A DNA stretch of 48,446 nt from Bacteroidales bacterium (lineage in GTDB: Bacteria; Bacteroidota; Bacteroidia; Bacteroidales; P3): NCBI GenBank assembly GCA_016296345.1, contig JAEDJL010000008.1, forward strand, positions 1 through 48,446, given 5' to 3'. Both the position numbers and the translations under genes were made by a program. The notes under the pieces are model-generated. The model worked only from the letters and a program-made list of their open reading frames with translations, ran no database searches and was not told where the DNA came from. Below, in pieces: positions 1 to 8,160 of the stretch (positions within the stretch are counted from its first letter, which is position 1; each line of letters begins with the position of its first letter).

Positions 1-19
1 GTCTTCGTCTTTTGAGTCG

Positions 20-55
20 TAACACTTCGTCTTTTTTCAAAAAGACGAAGTGTTA
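20..55. repeat. Perfect 17-bp inverted repeat (hairpin)
   Basis: Arms 20-36 and 39-55 are exact reverse complements with a 2-base centre. The arm contains cttcgtcttttt, and part of it (cttcgtctttt) also occurs at 3-13, so the structure may continue left of the window. It lies downstream of the minus-strand operon ending at 261 and could be a terminator or a mobile-element end. The T-run is inside the stem rather than after it, which is not the usual intrinsic terminator layout. I see no convincing gene between 56 and 260. Confidence 0.6.
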
Positions 56-233
56 GTGAGCAAAAACCCTTATGTTGTTTCTCGGAGAGCAAACCTTACT
101 CTGAAAAACCCTCATTTTGCCCTCAAAACAGGTGAAAATTTTACTCAAAATTCTCGCTTAAAATCCTTGATTTTTATCGTCGAAAAATATGGAAAGAAGT
201 TATTATTTAATCTTCTAATACGGAAAAGGTAGT

Positions 234-250
234 GTTTCAAAAAGTGCGTC
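234..250. repeat. Short motif shared with the 36.1-kb island edge
   Basis: The 17 bases gtttcaaaaagtgcgtc match 36144-36160 at 16 of 17 positions in the same orientation. A weaker version (gtctcaaaaagta) is at 46266-46278. Such a sequence could be a solitary insertion-sequence end, but no transposase is adjacent, so this is only inference. Confidence 0.3.
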
Positions 251-260
251 TGTTTGTTTG

Positions 261-1406
261 TCAGTTCTCGATTGCGTAGCCGAAGGTCCATTCGATGTAT
301 TGGGCAACGCTGAATTGGGCTGCACGCAGGTTAGCTCCGAAGAAGCAGGAGTTTTTCATGTAATATCGCAAGCCTACCCTTTGAAACATCAGCCTGCTTT
401 CGTCCAACTTGTTTTTATATAGGTATATCCCGGGTTCGAGAACAATTCCGAGGCGATGGATACGATATTCGTAGCTTATGTATGCCGAAAAGTTCAGCCT
501 GTCTGCATGGTTTATCTCGTAGAAATATGGTTTTCGGCTGAACACTCGGTATGATGTTCCCACATATTGGTCATATCCAACTCCCAATCCGACTCCCAAG
601 GAGTGTTTGAGGTTAAATCGCCAAAGAACTCGTCGGTCTATTCCGCACACAAAGTAAGAGCGGCTGATGTATGGTTCATCGACAACCGCAGGAGAAAGAA
701 CCGTGAGAAAATTGTGAGAACCCACAAATCCGCTCCACAAATCTATTATATGACCTTCAAAGTCGGGAATGGGCAAAATAGTGTGCTGAACTTTTCCTTT
801 GGGAAAATAATCTGCCGACAGCTTGGCAGAAAGGACATTGACACCATGATTGGGTCGCTTGATTGCTCCGTTGGAATAATGAGAAAAAGAAATGCCCAAG
901 CCCAAATCAAAATTATTTCCCATCTGTCGCTTCATGACAAAGGAGGCATCAAGATAGCACGATGCCGCCGCTCCCATTGCTGTACGCTCGGGGTGTTCTG
1001 TTGTAAAGTGAAGCCAATCATAGGTGATACCTACGGCATAGTCTCCATGGAAAGAGTACTTCCCTTTTTGGAAAATTGGTTTGGACAAAAAAGCATAAAG
1101 TGTGGTTGGTTCGCCAAGCTGGTTTGGCACATTAAAGGCTGCACCCGACACTCCCACTCCGAAAGAGGGGTAGTCGTAAAGCTGATGCCAATACTTGTCT
1201 CCCGAAGTCTGTTTGACAAACCTCAGAGAGGCAACATACATTTGAGAAATAGGTGTGTTGGAAGTGTTGTCTCCTCCGAGAAATCCATTTGTGGGAATGA
1301 CCCAACCCCACTGCCCGAATGCCGCAAGGGAATACTCTCCCCTGTTTTGTGCAACCGAGACTGTGCAAAGCAGGGTCAATAATACCAATGAGAGATTTTT
1401 CTTCAT
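261..1406 (-). CDS. PagL-like lipid A deacylase / acyloxyacyl hydrolase family outer-membrane protein
   Basis: Probably an outer-membrane beta-barrel that removes ester-linked acyl chains from lipid A. I place the start at 1406 (MKKNLSLVLL...), which gives a normal signal peptide ending near SVAQ and lies 2 bases after the asd stop. A longer upstream start would add 29 Cys-rich residues read from inside asd. The protein is then 381 aa, longer than classical PagL (about 150-190 aa) but like the larger Bacteroidota members. The key motif is SHYSNGAIKRPNHGVN, about half-way along, matching the PagL H-x-S-N...RPN-G signature with its catalytic His and Ser. Many alternating Tyr/Phe/Gly segments and an aromatic C-terminus fit a barrel. 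It is last in an operon with the ClC channel and asd. The family call is good; substrate is inferred. Confidence 0.75.
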   Translation of the reverse strand: MKKNLSLVLLTLLCTVSVAQNRGEYSLAAFGQWGWVIPTNGFLGGDNTSNTPISQMYVASLRFVKQTSGDKYWHQLYDYPSFGVGVSGAAFNVPNQLGEPTTLYAFLSKPIFQKGKYSFHGDYAVGITYDWLHFTTEHPERTAMGAAASCYLDASFVMKRQMGNNFDLGLGISFSHYSNGAIKRPNHGVNVLSAKLSADYFPKGKVQHTILPIPDFEGHIIDLWSGFVGSHNFLTVLSPAVVDEPYISRSYFVCGIDRRVLWRFNLKHSLGVGLGVGYDQYVGTSYRVFSRKPYFYEINHADRLNFSAYISYEYRIHRLGIVLEPGIYLYKNKLDESRLMFQRVGLRYYMKNSCFFGANLRAAQFSVAQYIEWTFGYAIEN

Positions 1407-1408
1407 TC

Positions 1409-2395
1409 CTATTTCACATTTGCAGCAATATATTCCATTATCTGTATTGCATTTGTTGCAGCTCCTTTCCTCAAATTGTCTGCCACCACCCACATATTAA
1501 GAGTGTTGGCTTGCGAAGGGTCTTTTCTCACTCTGCCTACAAATACCTCGTCTCTGCCTATGGTATTGATTGGCATGGGATAAAGATTTGCTTCGGGCTT
1601 GTCCTCTACCACAACTCCCGGAGTTGCATTCAACAGAGAATAAACCTCCGAAAGGGTAAATGGTTCAAAAAATTCCACGTTCACGCTCTCACTATGTCCT
1701 CCCAATACAGGCACTCTGGCAACCGTTGCACTCACTCCTATCGAATAATCGTCAAAAATCTTTCGTGTTTCGTTAAGTAGTTTTTCCTCTTCGGTAGTAT
1801 ATCCGTCCGAAAGGAAGTCTCCTCCGTGAGGAAGCACGTTTTCGTGAATTTGATAAGGATATGCCTTTTGGCAGGGTTCGTTTCTCTGTTCGCAAGAGAG
1901 CTGTTGCACTGCCTTGACGCCTGTTCCGGTAACACTCTGGTAGGTCGAGACAACTATTCTCTTGATACGAAAAGCCTTGTGGAGCTTCGAGAGTGCAAGA
2001 ACCATCTGAATGGTGGAACAATTTGGGTTGGCAATGATTTTGTCCTCTGCCTTGATTGCATCAGCATTGATTTCGGGAACGACAAGCGGCACTTTCTCGT
2101 CCATTCTCCAAGCCGAAGAGTTGTCAATCACCCTTGTACCCTTTTGGGCAAACAAAGGAGCATACTGCTTTGAAGCCTTTCCACCGGCAGAGAAGATTGC
2201 AAAATCGCAACAGCTATCAATAGCTTTTTCGACACTCACAACCGTCAGCTGCCTGCCTGCAAAATCAATCTTTTTGCCCACGCTCTTTGGCGAAGCTGCC
2301 GCAATTATTTCACAATCAGCAAATCCTCTTTCTTCCAACACCTGCAACATCACGCTGCCAACAAGTCCTGTTGCTCCTACAACTGCTATTCTCAT
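1409..2395 (-). CDS. asd: Aspartate-semialdehyde dehydrogenase
   Basis: Reduces aspartyl-4-phosphate to aspartate-4-semialdehyde with NADPH in the cytoplasm, feeding lysine, diaminopimelate, threonine and methionine synthesis. The 328-aa length is typical. The N-terminus has the nucleotide-binding GATGLVG motif (residues 7-13). NPNCSTIQ carries the catalytic Cys at 126, and the GGHSESV motif supplies the catalytic His in the C-terminal half. It starts 20 bases after the ClC gene ends and its stop is 2 bases before the deacylase start, so the three are very likely cotranscribed. No damage seen. Confidence 0.97.
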   Translation of the reverse strand: MRIAVVGATGLVGSVMLQVLEERGFADCEIIAAASPKSVGKKIDFAGRQLTVVSVEKAIDSCCDFAIFSAGGKASKQYAPLFAQKGTRVIDNSSAWRMDEKVPLVVPEINADAIKAEDKIIANPNCSTIQMVLALSKLHKAFRIKRIVVSTYQSVTGTGVKAVQQLSCEQRNEPCQKAYPYQIHENVLPHGGDFLSDGYTTEEEKLLNETRKIFDDYSIGVSATVARVPVLGGHSESVNVEFFEPFTLSEVYSLLNATPGVVVEDKPEANLYPMPINTIGRDEVFVGRVRKDPSQANTLNMWVVADNLRKGAATNAIQIMEYIAANVK

Positions 2396-2415
2396 TTTGT
2401 TCTTTCGATTTTTGG

Positions 2416-4236
2416 TTATTCGTTTGAATATTTCTTTATATAACTGCGATAAGTGGCAAACACATTTGCCCGAGAAATAAATCCCAGATACTTACCCTTA
2501 TCGACCATTACAATGCTGTATCGGTCCGAACCAATGAATTTCTGCACAATGTCTTCGAGCGGCTCTTCAATGTCGGCAATAAACATTGGCGAATACCTCA
2601 TATAGCTCTCGACTTTAATCTTGTCATAAAACTCAGGGCGGAAAAGAAGCGAACGAACGTCGTCCAAAACCACCACTCCCTTAAAGACACCTTCATTATC
2701 GACCACAGGGAAGAAGTTTCTGTTGCTTCTCTCAACCGCACGGACGATGTCCCTCAAAGTAGAATCGGGTCTGAGAATGACAAAGTTGGTTTCAATCAAA
2801 TCTCTCTTGTCGATAAAATGTAGAGCTGTCTTGTCCTTATTGTGTGTCATCAAGTCGCCCTGCTTTGCGAGGCTCTCAGCATAAATCGAATACTTGGTGA
2901 GCGGTTTGACAACAACGTATGCGATTGTTGTTGTAATCAAAAGTGGCGTAAAGAGTGCATATCCACCGGTGATTTCGGCAATAAGGAAGGTTGCAGTCAG
3001 AGGAGAGTGCATCACACCTGTCATCACGGCAGCCATTCCGACTAAAGCAAAGTTACTTTCTGCAACTGTGATAATGCCGGTCATGTTTACAATTTTTGCA
3101 ACAAAAAATCCGCAAAAGCCTCCAATGAAAAGACTTGGAGCAAACGTTCCTCCCACTCCTCCCGAAACACAAGTTATAGAAGTAGCAAAGGCTTTCAAAA
3201 TAATGATTGCGAGCAAAATCAAAAGGAAAAGCCATTTGTTATCGGTATAAGAGTAGAAAAAACTGTTTCGAAGCATACTGTCGGGATTGTTGTTCAACAA
3301 ATCGGTCAATGCAGAGTAACCCTCGCCAAACAAAGGTGGGAAAAGATACACCAACACACCAAGGGCAATGCCGCCTACGATAACCTTGTTGGTTCTACTC
3401 CAAGGACGAAACGTCTTGGAAACCCATTTGTTGATTTTCAAAAAGTAAAGCGACACAAACGCAGCAACAACTCCAAGCAACACAAAAGCCAAAATCTTGT
3501 TCAACTCAAAAGGAGCATCGACCTTGTAATAAAACTGTACACCCTGACCGAAGAAAAAGTATGATATAATGGAGGAAGTTACAGCAGAGATGAGTAAAGG
3601 CACTGCCACATTCATGCTAAGGTCAATCATCAGCACCTCAAAAACAAACAAAATGCCGGCTATGGGAGCTTTGAAAGCTCCTGCAATAGCTCCTGCAGCA
3701 CCACAGCCCAAGAGAATGATGACCCATTTGGTATTCAAACGGAAAAAGCGTGCAATATTTGAAGCAATGGCACTGCCGGTCAAAACAATGGGGGCTTCCA
3801 AACCCACACTGCCACCAAAAGCCACCGTAATCGAAGATGTAAGCATCGAACTCCAACAATGATGTGGCTTCAACCTGCCACCCTTACGCGAAACAGCATA
3901 CATAACCTTGCTCACACCATGAGACAAATCATCTTTGATAAAATATTTGACTATCAAGACCGTCAGACTTATGCCAATGGCAGGATACATCAAAAAAAGC
4001 ATATTACCTCTGTCGGCAGAAAACCACGAAAATCCGCTTATCAATTCATAAGTGTAGTGAACAGTATTCTTCAACACCACCGAAGCCAAGCCTGTTGCCA
4101 AACCGACCAACAAACTTAGTATCAATACAAACTGATAAGTAGTGAGGTGTCTGCGTCTCCAAACATAAAAACGCTTGTAGTACGACCTAAAATCTATTCC
4201 CTTAATCTTCTCAATCAACTCCGACGGCTTTACCAT
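2416..4236 (-). CDS. ClC-family chloride channel/antiporter with tandem CBS domains
   Basis: Inner-membrane voltage-gated-type chloride channel or Cl-/H+ exchanger, about 606 aa. Roughly ten hydrophobic segments fill the first 440 residues. The selectivity motif reads GSVGLEAP (about residue 142), a small variation on the usual GxxGxEGP that keeps the gating Glu. The second signature GVGGTFAPSLFIGG lies near residue 365. Two CBS repeats occupy about 465-600 and probably bind adenine nucleotides. The start is set at 4236 (MVKPSEL), because the -7 promoter box at 4241-4248 lies between it and an upstream in-frame ATG at 4251. This leaves only 4 bases between promoter box and start, suggesting a nearly leaderless mRNA. 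First gene of the operon with asd. Confidence 0.92.
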   Translation of the reverse strand: MVKPSELIEKIKGIDFRSYYKRFYVWRRRHLTTYQFVLILSLLVGLATGLASVVLKNTVHYTYELISGFSWFSADRGNMLFLMYPAIGISLTVLIVKYFIKDDLSHGVSKVMYAVSRKGGRLKPHHCWSSMLTSSITVAFGGSVGLEAPIVLTGSAIASNIARFFRLNTKWVIILLGCGAAGAIAGAFKAPIAGILFVFEVLMIDLSMNVAVPLLISAVTSSIISYFFFGQGVQFYYKVDAPFELNKILAFVLLGVVAAFVSLYFLKINKWVSKTFRPWSRTNKVIVGGIALGVLVYLFPPLFGEGYSALTDLLNNNPDSMLRNSFFYSYTDNKWLFLLILLAIIILKAFATSITCVSGGVGGTFAPSLFIGGFCGFFVAKIVNMTGIITVAESNFALVGMAAVMTGVMHSPLTATFLIAEITGGYALFTPLLITTTIAYVVVKPLTKYSIYAESLAKQGDLMTHNKDKTALHFIDKRDLIETNFVILRPDSTLRDIVRAVERSNRNFFPVVDNEGVFKGVVVLDDVRSLLFRPEFYDKIKVESYMRYSPMFIADIEEPLEDIVQKFIGSDRYSIVMVDKGKYLGFISRANVFATYRSYIKKYSNE

Positions 4237-4240
4237 ACTG

Positions 4241-4270
4241 CAAAGATACATCTTTTTTCATACAATCAAG
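4241..4270 (-). promoter_or_regulatory. Bacteroidota-type promoter for the ClC-asd operon
   Basis: On the minus strand, CTTG (4267-4270) is followed after 18 bases by TATCTTTG (4241-4248), matching the TTTG-N19-TAnnTTTG consensus. It decides the start codon of the ClC gene. Confidence 0.7.
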
Positions 4271-4443
4271 ACTTGACAAGCTCCCAAAAGCCCTTCTTGG
4301 CTGAACCCTTGCGGCAAATCACCCTGCCACTGAGCCTCTTGATATGACGAGCAATCGTTGCACGACTTAGATTCAACAGAATAAGGCTGCAAAGACTTAG
4401 TCCATTCAAAGCCGACAAGATAAGCCTCTTTCAAATCCTTCAT
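4258..4443 (-). CDS. Possible small protein, unknown function
   Basis: A 61-aa frame (MKDLKEAYLVGFEW...) lies alone between the ClC promoter and the TauE-type gene. A TATCTTTG box on the same strand at 4493-4500 could start its transcript, leaving a leader of about 45 bases. No good -33 box was found at the usual distance. The peptide is balanced in composition, contains two close Cys (CNDC) and many Gln, and has no membrane segment or signal peptide. I do not recognise it. The frame could extend upstream to 4512, but that start overlaps the promoter box. It may be a genuine small gene or a chance frame. Confidence 0.35.
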   Translation of the reverse strand: MKDLKEAYLVGFEWTKSLQPYSVESKSCNDCSSYQEAQWQGDLPQGFSQEGLLGACQVLIV

Positions 4444-4630
4444 TGTAGCAAGTTGTATGAGAAGAGCCTTACAACTCTCCCCAACCCGTCTGCAAAGATA
4501 ACAATTTTGCAAAAAACTCGCCGTTGCTGCAGAATAAAGAGGAGTGTATTATGACAATTTGCCGTTTTATTTTCGTGAAACAGTGATTCTTCTTCAGTGT
4601 TGTAAAAATTGATTTGCACCTACAAAGCTC

Positions 4631-5416
4631 TTACCTCAATAAGTTCTTGAAAAGAGTTTGCATATCTATCAGTCCTGTAAGGTAAAGAGCTGTGAAGATG
4701 ATGACAACTATTACTATGTAACGAATGAATTTAGCTCCTTTTTTGAAGGCGATGCGTGTTGCGATAAAGGAACCAATGAATGTACCTGCCGAGTGCAACA
4801 GCCCGAAATTCCAATGGACGTTTCCGCCTTGCACAAAGACGATTATGGCAACTATTGTGTAGAGTGTCATCACCATGGCTTTAATTGCATTGGTTCTTAT
4901 GATATTTGCTCCGAGTAGCATAGAGCCTGCCGCCATAAGAAAGAAGCCTGTGCCGACTTGAACAAAACCTCCGTAAATGCCTATGAGGAAAAAGACGATG
5001 TAGTGTAGTGGTTTGTTCTTTGCAGAGAGCTTTTCTTCGTTGTCTGTATCAAAGTTTTTAGGTGCTGTAAAAAGAAAGAATAGCATGACAATAAGACTTA
5101 CTCCCATTGCGTAAGAAAATGCTTGCATAGGTATGAGGAGCGATAAAACGCTTCCAAGCAATGCCCCGAACATTGCCGCAAGTGCAAGGATAAATACTCT
5201 TTTCTGTTTGAGATACCCTTTTCGTGCAAAAAGCATTGCCGAAAGTGAGCTTTGCATAAGCACGCCTATACGGTTTGTTGCATTGGCTTCAACAGGCGAT
5301 AAGCCCAAGGCGAGATAGAGAGCAATGGATATGACTGTACCTCCTGCCGAAAGTGTATTGACAAATCCGACAATCAGTCCCGAAATAAGCAGTGTGAGGA
5401 CTATGACAAGGCTCAT
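4631..5416 (-). CDS. TauE/SafE (TSUP) family membrane exporter
   Basis: A 261-aa inner-membrane protein with about eight hydrophobic segments in two halves. The repeated family motifs are GFVNTLSAGGTVI near residue 17 and GIYGGFVQVGTGFF near residue 146. TSUP proteins move sulfite, sulfoacetate or other organosulfur anions; the actual substrate here cannot be read from sequence. It begins 30 bases after the periplasmic Spy-like gene and so looks like the fourth gene of the ECF sigma operon. No terminator hairpin is evident in the 118 bases after it. Confidence 0.88.
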   Translation of the reverse strand: MSLVIVLTLLISGLIVGFVNTLSAGGTVISIALYLALGLSPVEANATNRIGVLMQSSLSAMLFARKGYLKQKRVFILALAAMFGALLGSVLSLLIPMQAFSYAMGVSLIVMLFFLFTAPKNFDTDNEEKLSAKNKPLHYIVFFLIGIYGGFVQVGTGFFLMAAGSMLLGANIIRTNAIKAMVMTLYTIVAIIVFVQGGNVHWNFGLLHSAGTFIGSFIATRIAFKKGAKFIRYIVIVVIIFTALYLTGLIDMQTLFKNLLR

Positions 5417-5446
5417 TGCTGCTGATGATGTCTGTTGTGCCTTGGT

Positions 5447-5908
5447 TTACTTATGCTTTTGCTTGCAATCTTTGGTAAGTTCTTTCATAAACTTACGCTC
5501 TTCCATGAGTAACTTGGCTACTTTTTGTGGCGGAAGTACCTCTTGAAATTTTTCGACGTAATTTGCAGTTGTTTGTTGCAAGGCTCTTTCGGTTTCCATT
5601 TCTGTTTTGATGAATGCTTCTGCCGTTGCAGCATCGCAAGTGAGTATATCTTTACCTTTAAGTCGATGCAAATGTTCAATTTGATGGTCTCTTATTGCGA
5701 ACATTTTTGCATCATATTCTTCGTAGATGACCCAAAACTTGTCTGATTCTTCCTTTGTGAGGTTCAAGCGTTCGGTATAGAGTGCTTTCTTCTTCTTCAT
5801 TACTTTTTCTCTCACTTGTTGAGGCTTCATCTTCTTGTCTTGCTCTTGTGCAAAGAGATTTGCAGAGAACAAAACAACAATCAAACTCAGTAGAATTGTC
5901 TTTTTCAT
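5447..5908 (-). CDS. Periplasmic Spy/CpxP-like helical protein
   Basis: 153 aa with a clear signal peptide (MKKTILLSLIVVLFSANLFA, then QEQD). The mature part is highly charged and helical, rich in Lys, Glu and Met. It contains LTKEESDKFWVIYEEYDAK, a layout common in Spy/CpxP-type periplasmic proteins and in the Bacteroidota proteins encoded beside ECF sigma factors. It is likely a soluble envelope chaperone or stress sensor feeding the upstream membrane protein; that role is inferred from context. The gene starts 1 base after the preceding stop, implying translational coupling. Confidence 0.65.
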   Translation of the reverse strand: MKKTILLSLIVVLFSANLFAQEQDKKMKPQQVREKVMKKKKALYTERLNLTKEESDKFWVIYEEYDAKMFAIRDHQIEHLHRLKGKDILTCDAATAEAFIKTEMETERALQQTTANYVEKFQEVLPPQKVAKLLMEERKFMKELTKDCKQKHK

Positions 5909-5909
5909 A

Positions 5910-6326
5910 TCAATCTTCTGTTTCTGTTAATATCACTTCTCTTTCGTCTTCTTCAACAAAGTATTCCAAGTACTGCAGTTCGTCTTCGGTAAAGACAATC
6001 TGCTCTGCTTGGCGTTTCATTTCGGCTTTGTGTCTCTGCCATTGGGCTTCTTCGGCTCTGAGAGCTTCTTGTTCGGCCTTTTCTTGTGCCGATTTGCCGT
6101 TAAAAAGGAAGGAAAAGGTGTTGTTTTGTTTCAAGTCTATGTTGTCGTTTTGAAATGCCACTATCCACACACTAAGTCCCAAAATTACAACTGCCGATAT
6201 GCTTGCCACATATCTGAACAATTTGGGGCTTGAAACGTGTTTCTTTTCTGCATTCTCCAACAATTTGGTGTTTAATTGTTCAAAATAGCCTTCCGGCACT
6301 TTGAACGGGTTGTGTTTTTTATCCAT
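5910..6326 (-). CDS. Single-pass membrane protein, probable anti-sigma factor
   Basis: I start this at 6326 (MDKKHNPFKVPEGYFEQL), preceded by AAGGAAA at good spacing. An upstream start would overlap the sigma gene. The protein is 138 aa. A short cytoplasmic segment with the NPFKVPEGYFEQL motif, typical of small membrane proteins beside Bacteroidota ECF sigma genes, is followed by one membrane helix (about residues 39-57). The rest is a highly charged periplasmic tail rich in Glu, Gln and Ala, ending in an acidic stretch. No zinc-type anti-sigma motif is visible, so the anti-sigma role is inferred from position immediately after the sigma gene. Confidence 0.6.
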   Translation of the reverse strand: MDKKHNPFKVPEGYFEQLNTKLLENAEKKHVSSPKLFRYVASISAVVILGLSVWIVAFQNDNIDLKQNNTFSFLFNGKSAQEKAEQEALRAEEAQWQRHKAEMKRQAEQIVFTEDELQYLEYFVEEDEREVILTETED

Positions 6327-6442
6327 TTTGTTTTCCTTATTCATGCGATTTGACAATTCGTTTTTCGATTGGTTTAATCGAAAGTTCGTTTTTGTTTCTT
6401 GATACTGTTTTTGAACAAACTCAAAAGTTACTTTTACTATGG

Positions 6443-7030
6443 TCAGACTTCGTTGCAATTTGCTTTTACGAACTCTTCTATCTTTTTTGCTGCAATATGG
6501 TAGGAGGCTTTGAGACCTCCTTGTGTCGTTTTGGTGATTTGAGATATTTGGGCAAAGGACAGCTCGTCATAATACCTCATCTGAAAAACGGCTCTCTGCT
6601 TTGGCGGTAGCGAAAGTATGGCTTGCTGCAACAAATGCTCCACTCTGTCACCCTCAAATAAGGAATCTGAAGCCAATTTGCTCAATACCTTTTGTTCAAA
6701 GCTGCATGAGGCATCAGAAATCTTCCTGTTTTTGGATTTGATAAAGTTTAGAGTGTGATTGTATGCTATTCGATAAATCCATGTCGAGAGTTTGGAAGAA
6801 TTGTTGAAGTTTTCGATGTTTTCAAACACCTTGATAAAAATGTCTTGTGTCAAGTCATTTGCATCATCATGGTCATATACCATGCGTCTTACCTGCCAAT
6901 AAACTCTCTGAGAGTACTTTTTTATCAGCAAACCGTACCCTCGTTCTTTGGTCTCTTTGTGCTTTATCAGCGAAAGGATTTGTGCTTCTTCGCTTTCCGG
7001 GTTTTGGTTTATGCGGAGTGTGAGTTTCAT
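6443..7030 (-). CDS. ECF-type RNA polymerase sigma factor
   Basis: 195 aa, the usual length for a sigma-70 family extracytoplasmic-function factor. Region 2 is seen around DANDLTQDIFIKVFENI (about residues 57-73), followed by the region 2.3/2.4-like STWIYRIAYNHTLNFIKSK. Region 4 is near the C-terminus, with LPPKQRAVFQMRYYDELS and then a helix-turn-helix. It directs RNA polymerase to stress or envelope genes; its regulon cannot be told from the window. It heads an operon with a membrane protein, a periplasmic helical protein and a TauE-type exporter. No TAnnTTTG box is evident in the 80 bases upstream, so it may use its own promoter class. Confidence 0.93.
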   Translation of the reverse strand: MKLTLRINQNPESEEAQILSLIKHKETKERGYGLLIKKYSQRVYWQVRRMVYDHDDANDLTQDIFIKVFENIENFNNSSKLSTWIYRIAYNHTLNFIKSKNRKISDASCSFEQKVLSKLASDSLFEGDRVEHLLQQAILSLPPKQRAVFQMRYYDELSFAQISQITKTTQGGLKASYHIAAKKIEEFVKANCNEV

Positions 7031-7110
7031 GTTCTGTTTTATTCGTTGTTTTCAAAAAAGTCTTGATGTCTGCTAAAAAATCTTCGTTTTTGGTCGTAAT
7101 GTCTTTTCAA

Positions 7111-8160
7111 TCATATCCATTGCAATATAGTTCCCGAACAGCAAGAACGGCTTGCTCCCGTAACGCTTTGAAGACAATTTGCTTCGTTTCTTACTCTCAA
7201 TACTCCGAGAAAAGCAAATATCATTGCCTCTTTGAAGTCGGTGATTGTACGCTCTGCAATTTCTATCGCAAAGGTGGTGTTTTGACGTATCAGTTTCATA
7301 AGATAATCGTTGTATGCTCCCCCTCCTGTGGCAAGGGTTCTGCCTTTGATATTGCGGGATATTTGTTTGGCGGCATGAAGAGTGTAGGTTGCAATTTGTT
7401 CTTTCACACTTATTGACGAGTTTTCCAAAATCGGGAAGATATTTTCTTCAACCCATTCTTTTCCGAGGGAGTTTCCACTTGTCAGGTCTTGATAGTACGG
7501 CAGGCTGTCAAGCTGCGAAAGCAATAGTTCATCAACTCTGTTGCTTTGTGCTATCTTTCCGCCATCGTCAAACGTCAATCCTATCTTTTGGCAGAGGTAA
7601 TTGAGTACTATATTTACCGGACAAATATCGTAAGAAGTGATATTGCCGTTTTGTTTGTGGCTTATGTTGGAAAATCCCCCTATGTTGAGACAGTCTTCAT
7701 AGTCTTTGAACAAAAGCAAGTCTCCGATTGGGACAAGAGGAGCTCCTTGTCCTCCGAGAGCTACGTCCATTGTTCTGAAATCTCCTATGGTTGTCAGTCT
7801 CACCTTGCTGCAAAGTGCTGCAAGGTTGCCGATTTGGAGCGTGTATCCTTTGTTTGGTTGGTGAAAAATGGTCTGTCCGTGGGAGCATACGAAATCCGGC
7901 GATAATCCGTTGCGGTCTATGAAGTCTCTTGCGAGCTGTCCGAAGAGTGCTCCCAACTGTACGTCAAAGAGTGCAAGCTCTCGTCCGCTCATTGTTTCAG
8001 CAGAAATTATCTGCCTACGTAATTTGTCCGAATAGGTTGCTGTTTCAGCTTTGACAATAGAGAACTTCCAGCCCTCCTGCTGCTTTTCAAACTCGCAGTA
8101 TGCCATATCCAAACCATCAAGCGATGTTCCCGACATCAATCCCACCACTTTATAAAACAT
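7111..8160 (-). CDS. anmK: Anhydro-N-acetylmuramic acid kinase
   Basis: Phosphorylates and opens 1,6-anhydro-MurNAc to MurNAc-6-phosphate in peptidoglycan recycling. 349 aa, normal length. The N-terminal LMSGTSLDGLDMAYCEF is the family phosphate-binding signature. Later GGFSNISH and ATGGGAYNDYLM mark the ATPase-fold second half. The start overlaps the murF end by 11 bases, so the two cell-wall genes are coupled. It is last in the glycosyltransferase-murF-anmK operon. Confidence 0.95.
   Translation of the reverse strand: MFYKVVGLMSGTSLDGLDMAYCEFEKQQEGWKFSIVKAETATYSDKLRRQIISAETMSGRELALFDVQLGALFGQLARDFIDRNGLSPDFVCSHGQTIFHQPNKGYTLQIGNLAALCSKVRLTTIGDFRTMDVALGGQGAPLVPIGDLLLFKDYEDCLNIGGFSNISHKQNGNITSYDICPVNIVLNYLCQKIGLTFDDGGKIAQSNRVDELLLSQLDSLPYYQDLTSGNSLGKEWVEENIFPILENSSISVKEQIATYTLHAAKQISRNIKGRTLATGGGAYNDYLMKLIRQNTTFAIEIAERTITDFKEAMIFAFLGVLRVRNEANCLQSVTGASRSCCSGTILQWI

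Noticed and set aside
50..232. 60-codon open frame at the left edge
   Set aside because: It starts with GTG inside the hairpin, has no ribosome-binding site or promoter box, and its composition does not look like the neighbouring genes.
567..1382. Long open frame of 271 codons on the plus strand
   Set aside because: It is the antisense of the PagL-like gene; the minus-strand protein has a signal peptide and the catalytic motif, this one has no recognisable feature.
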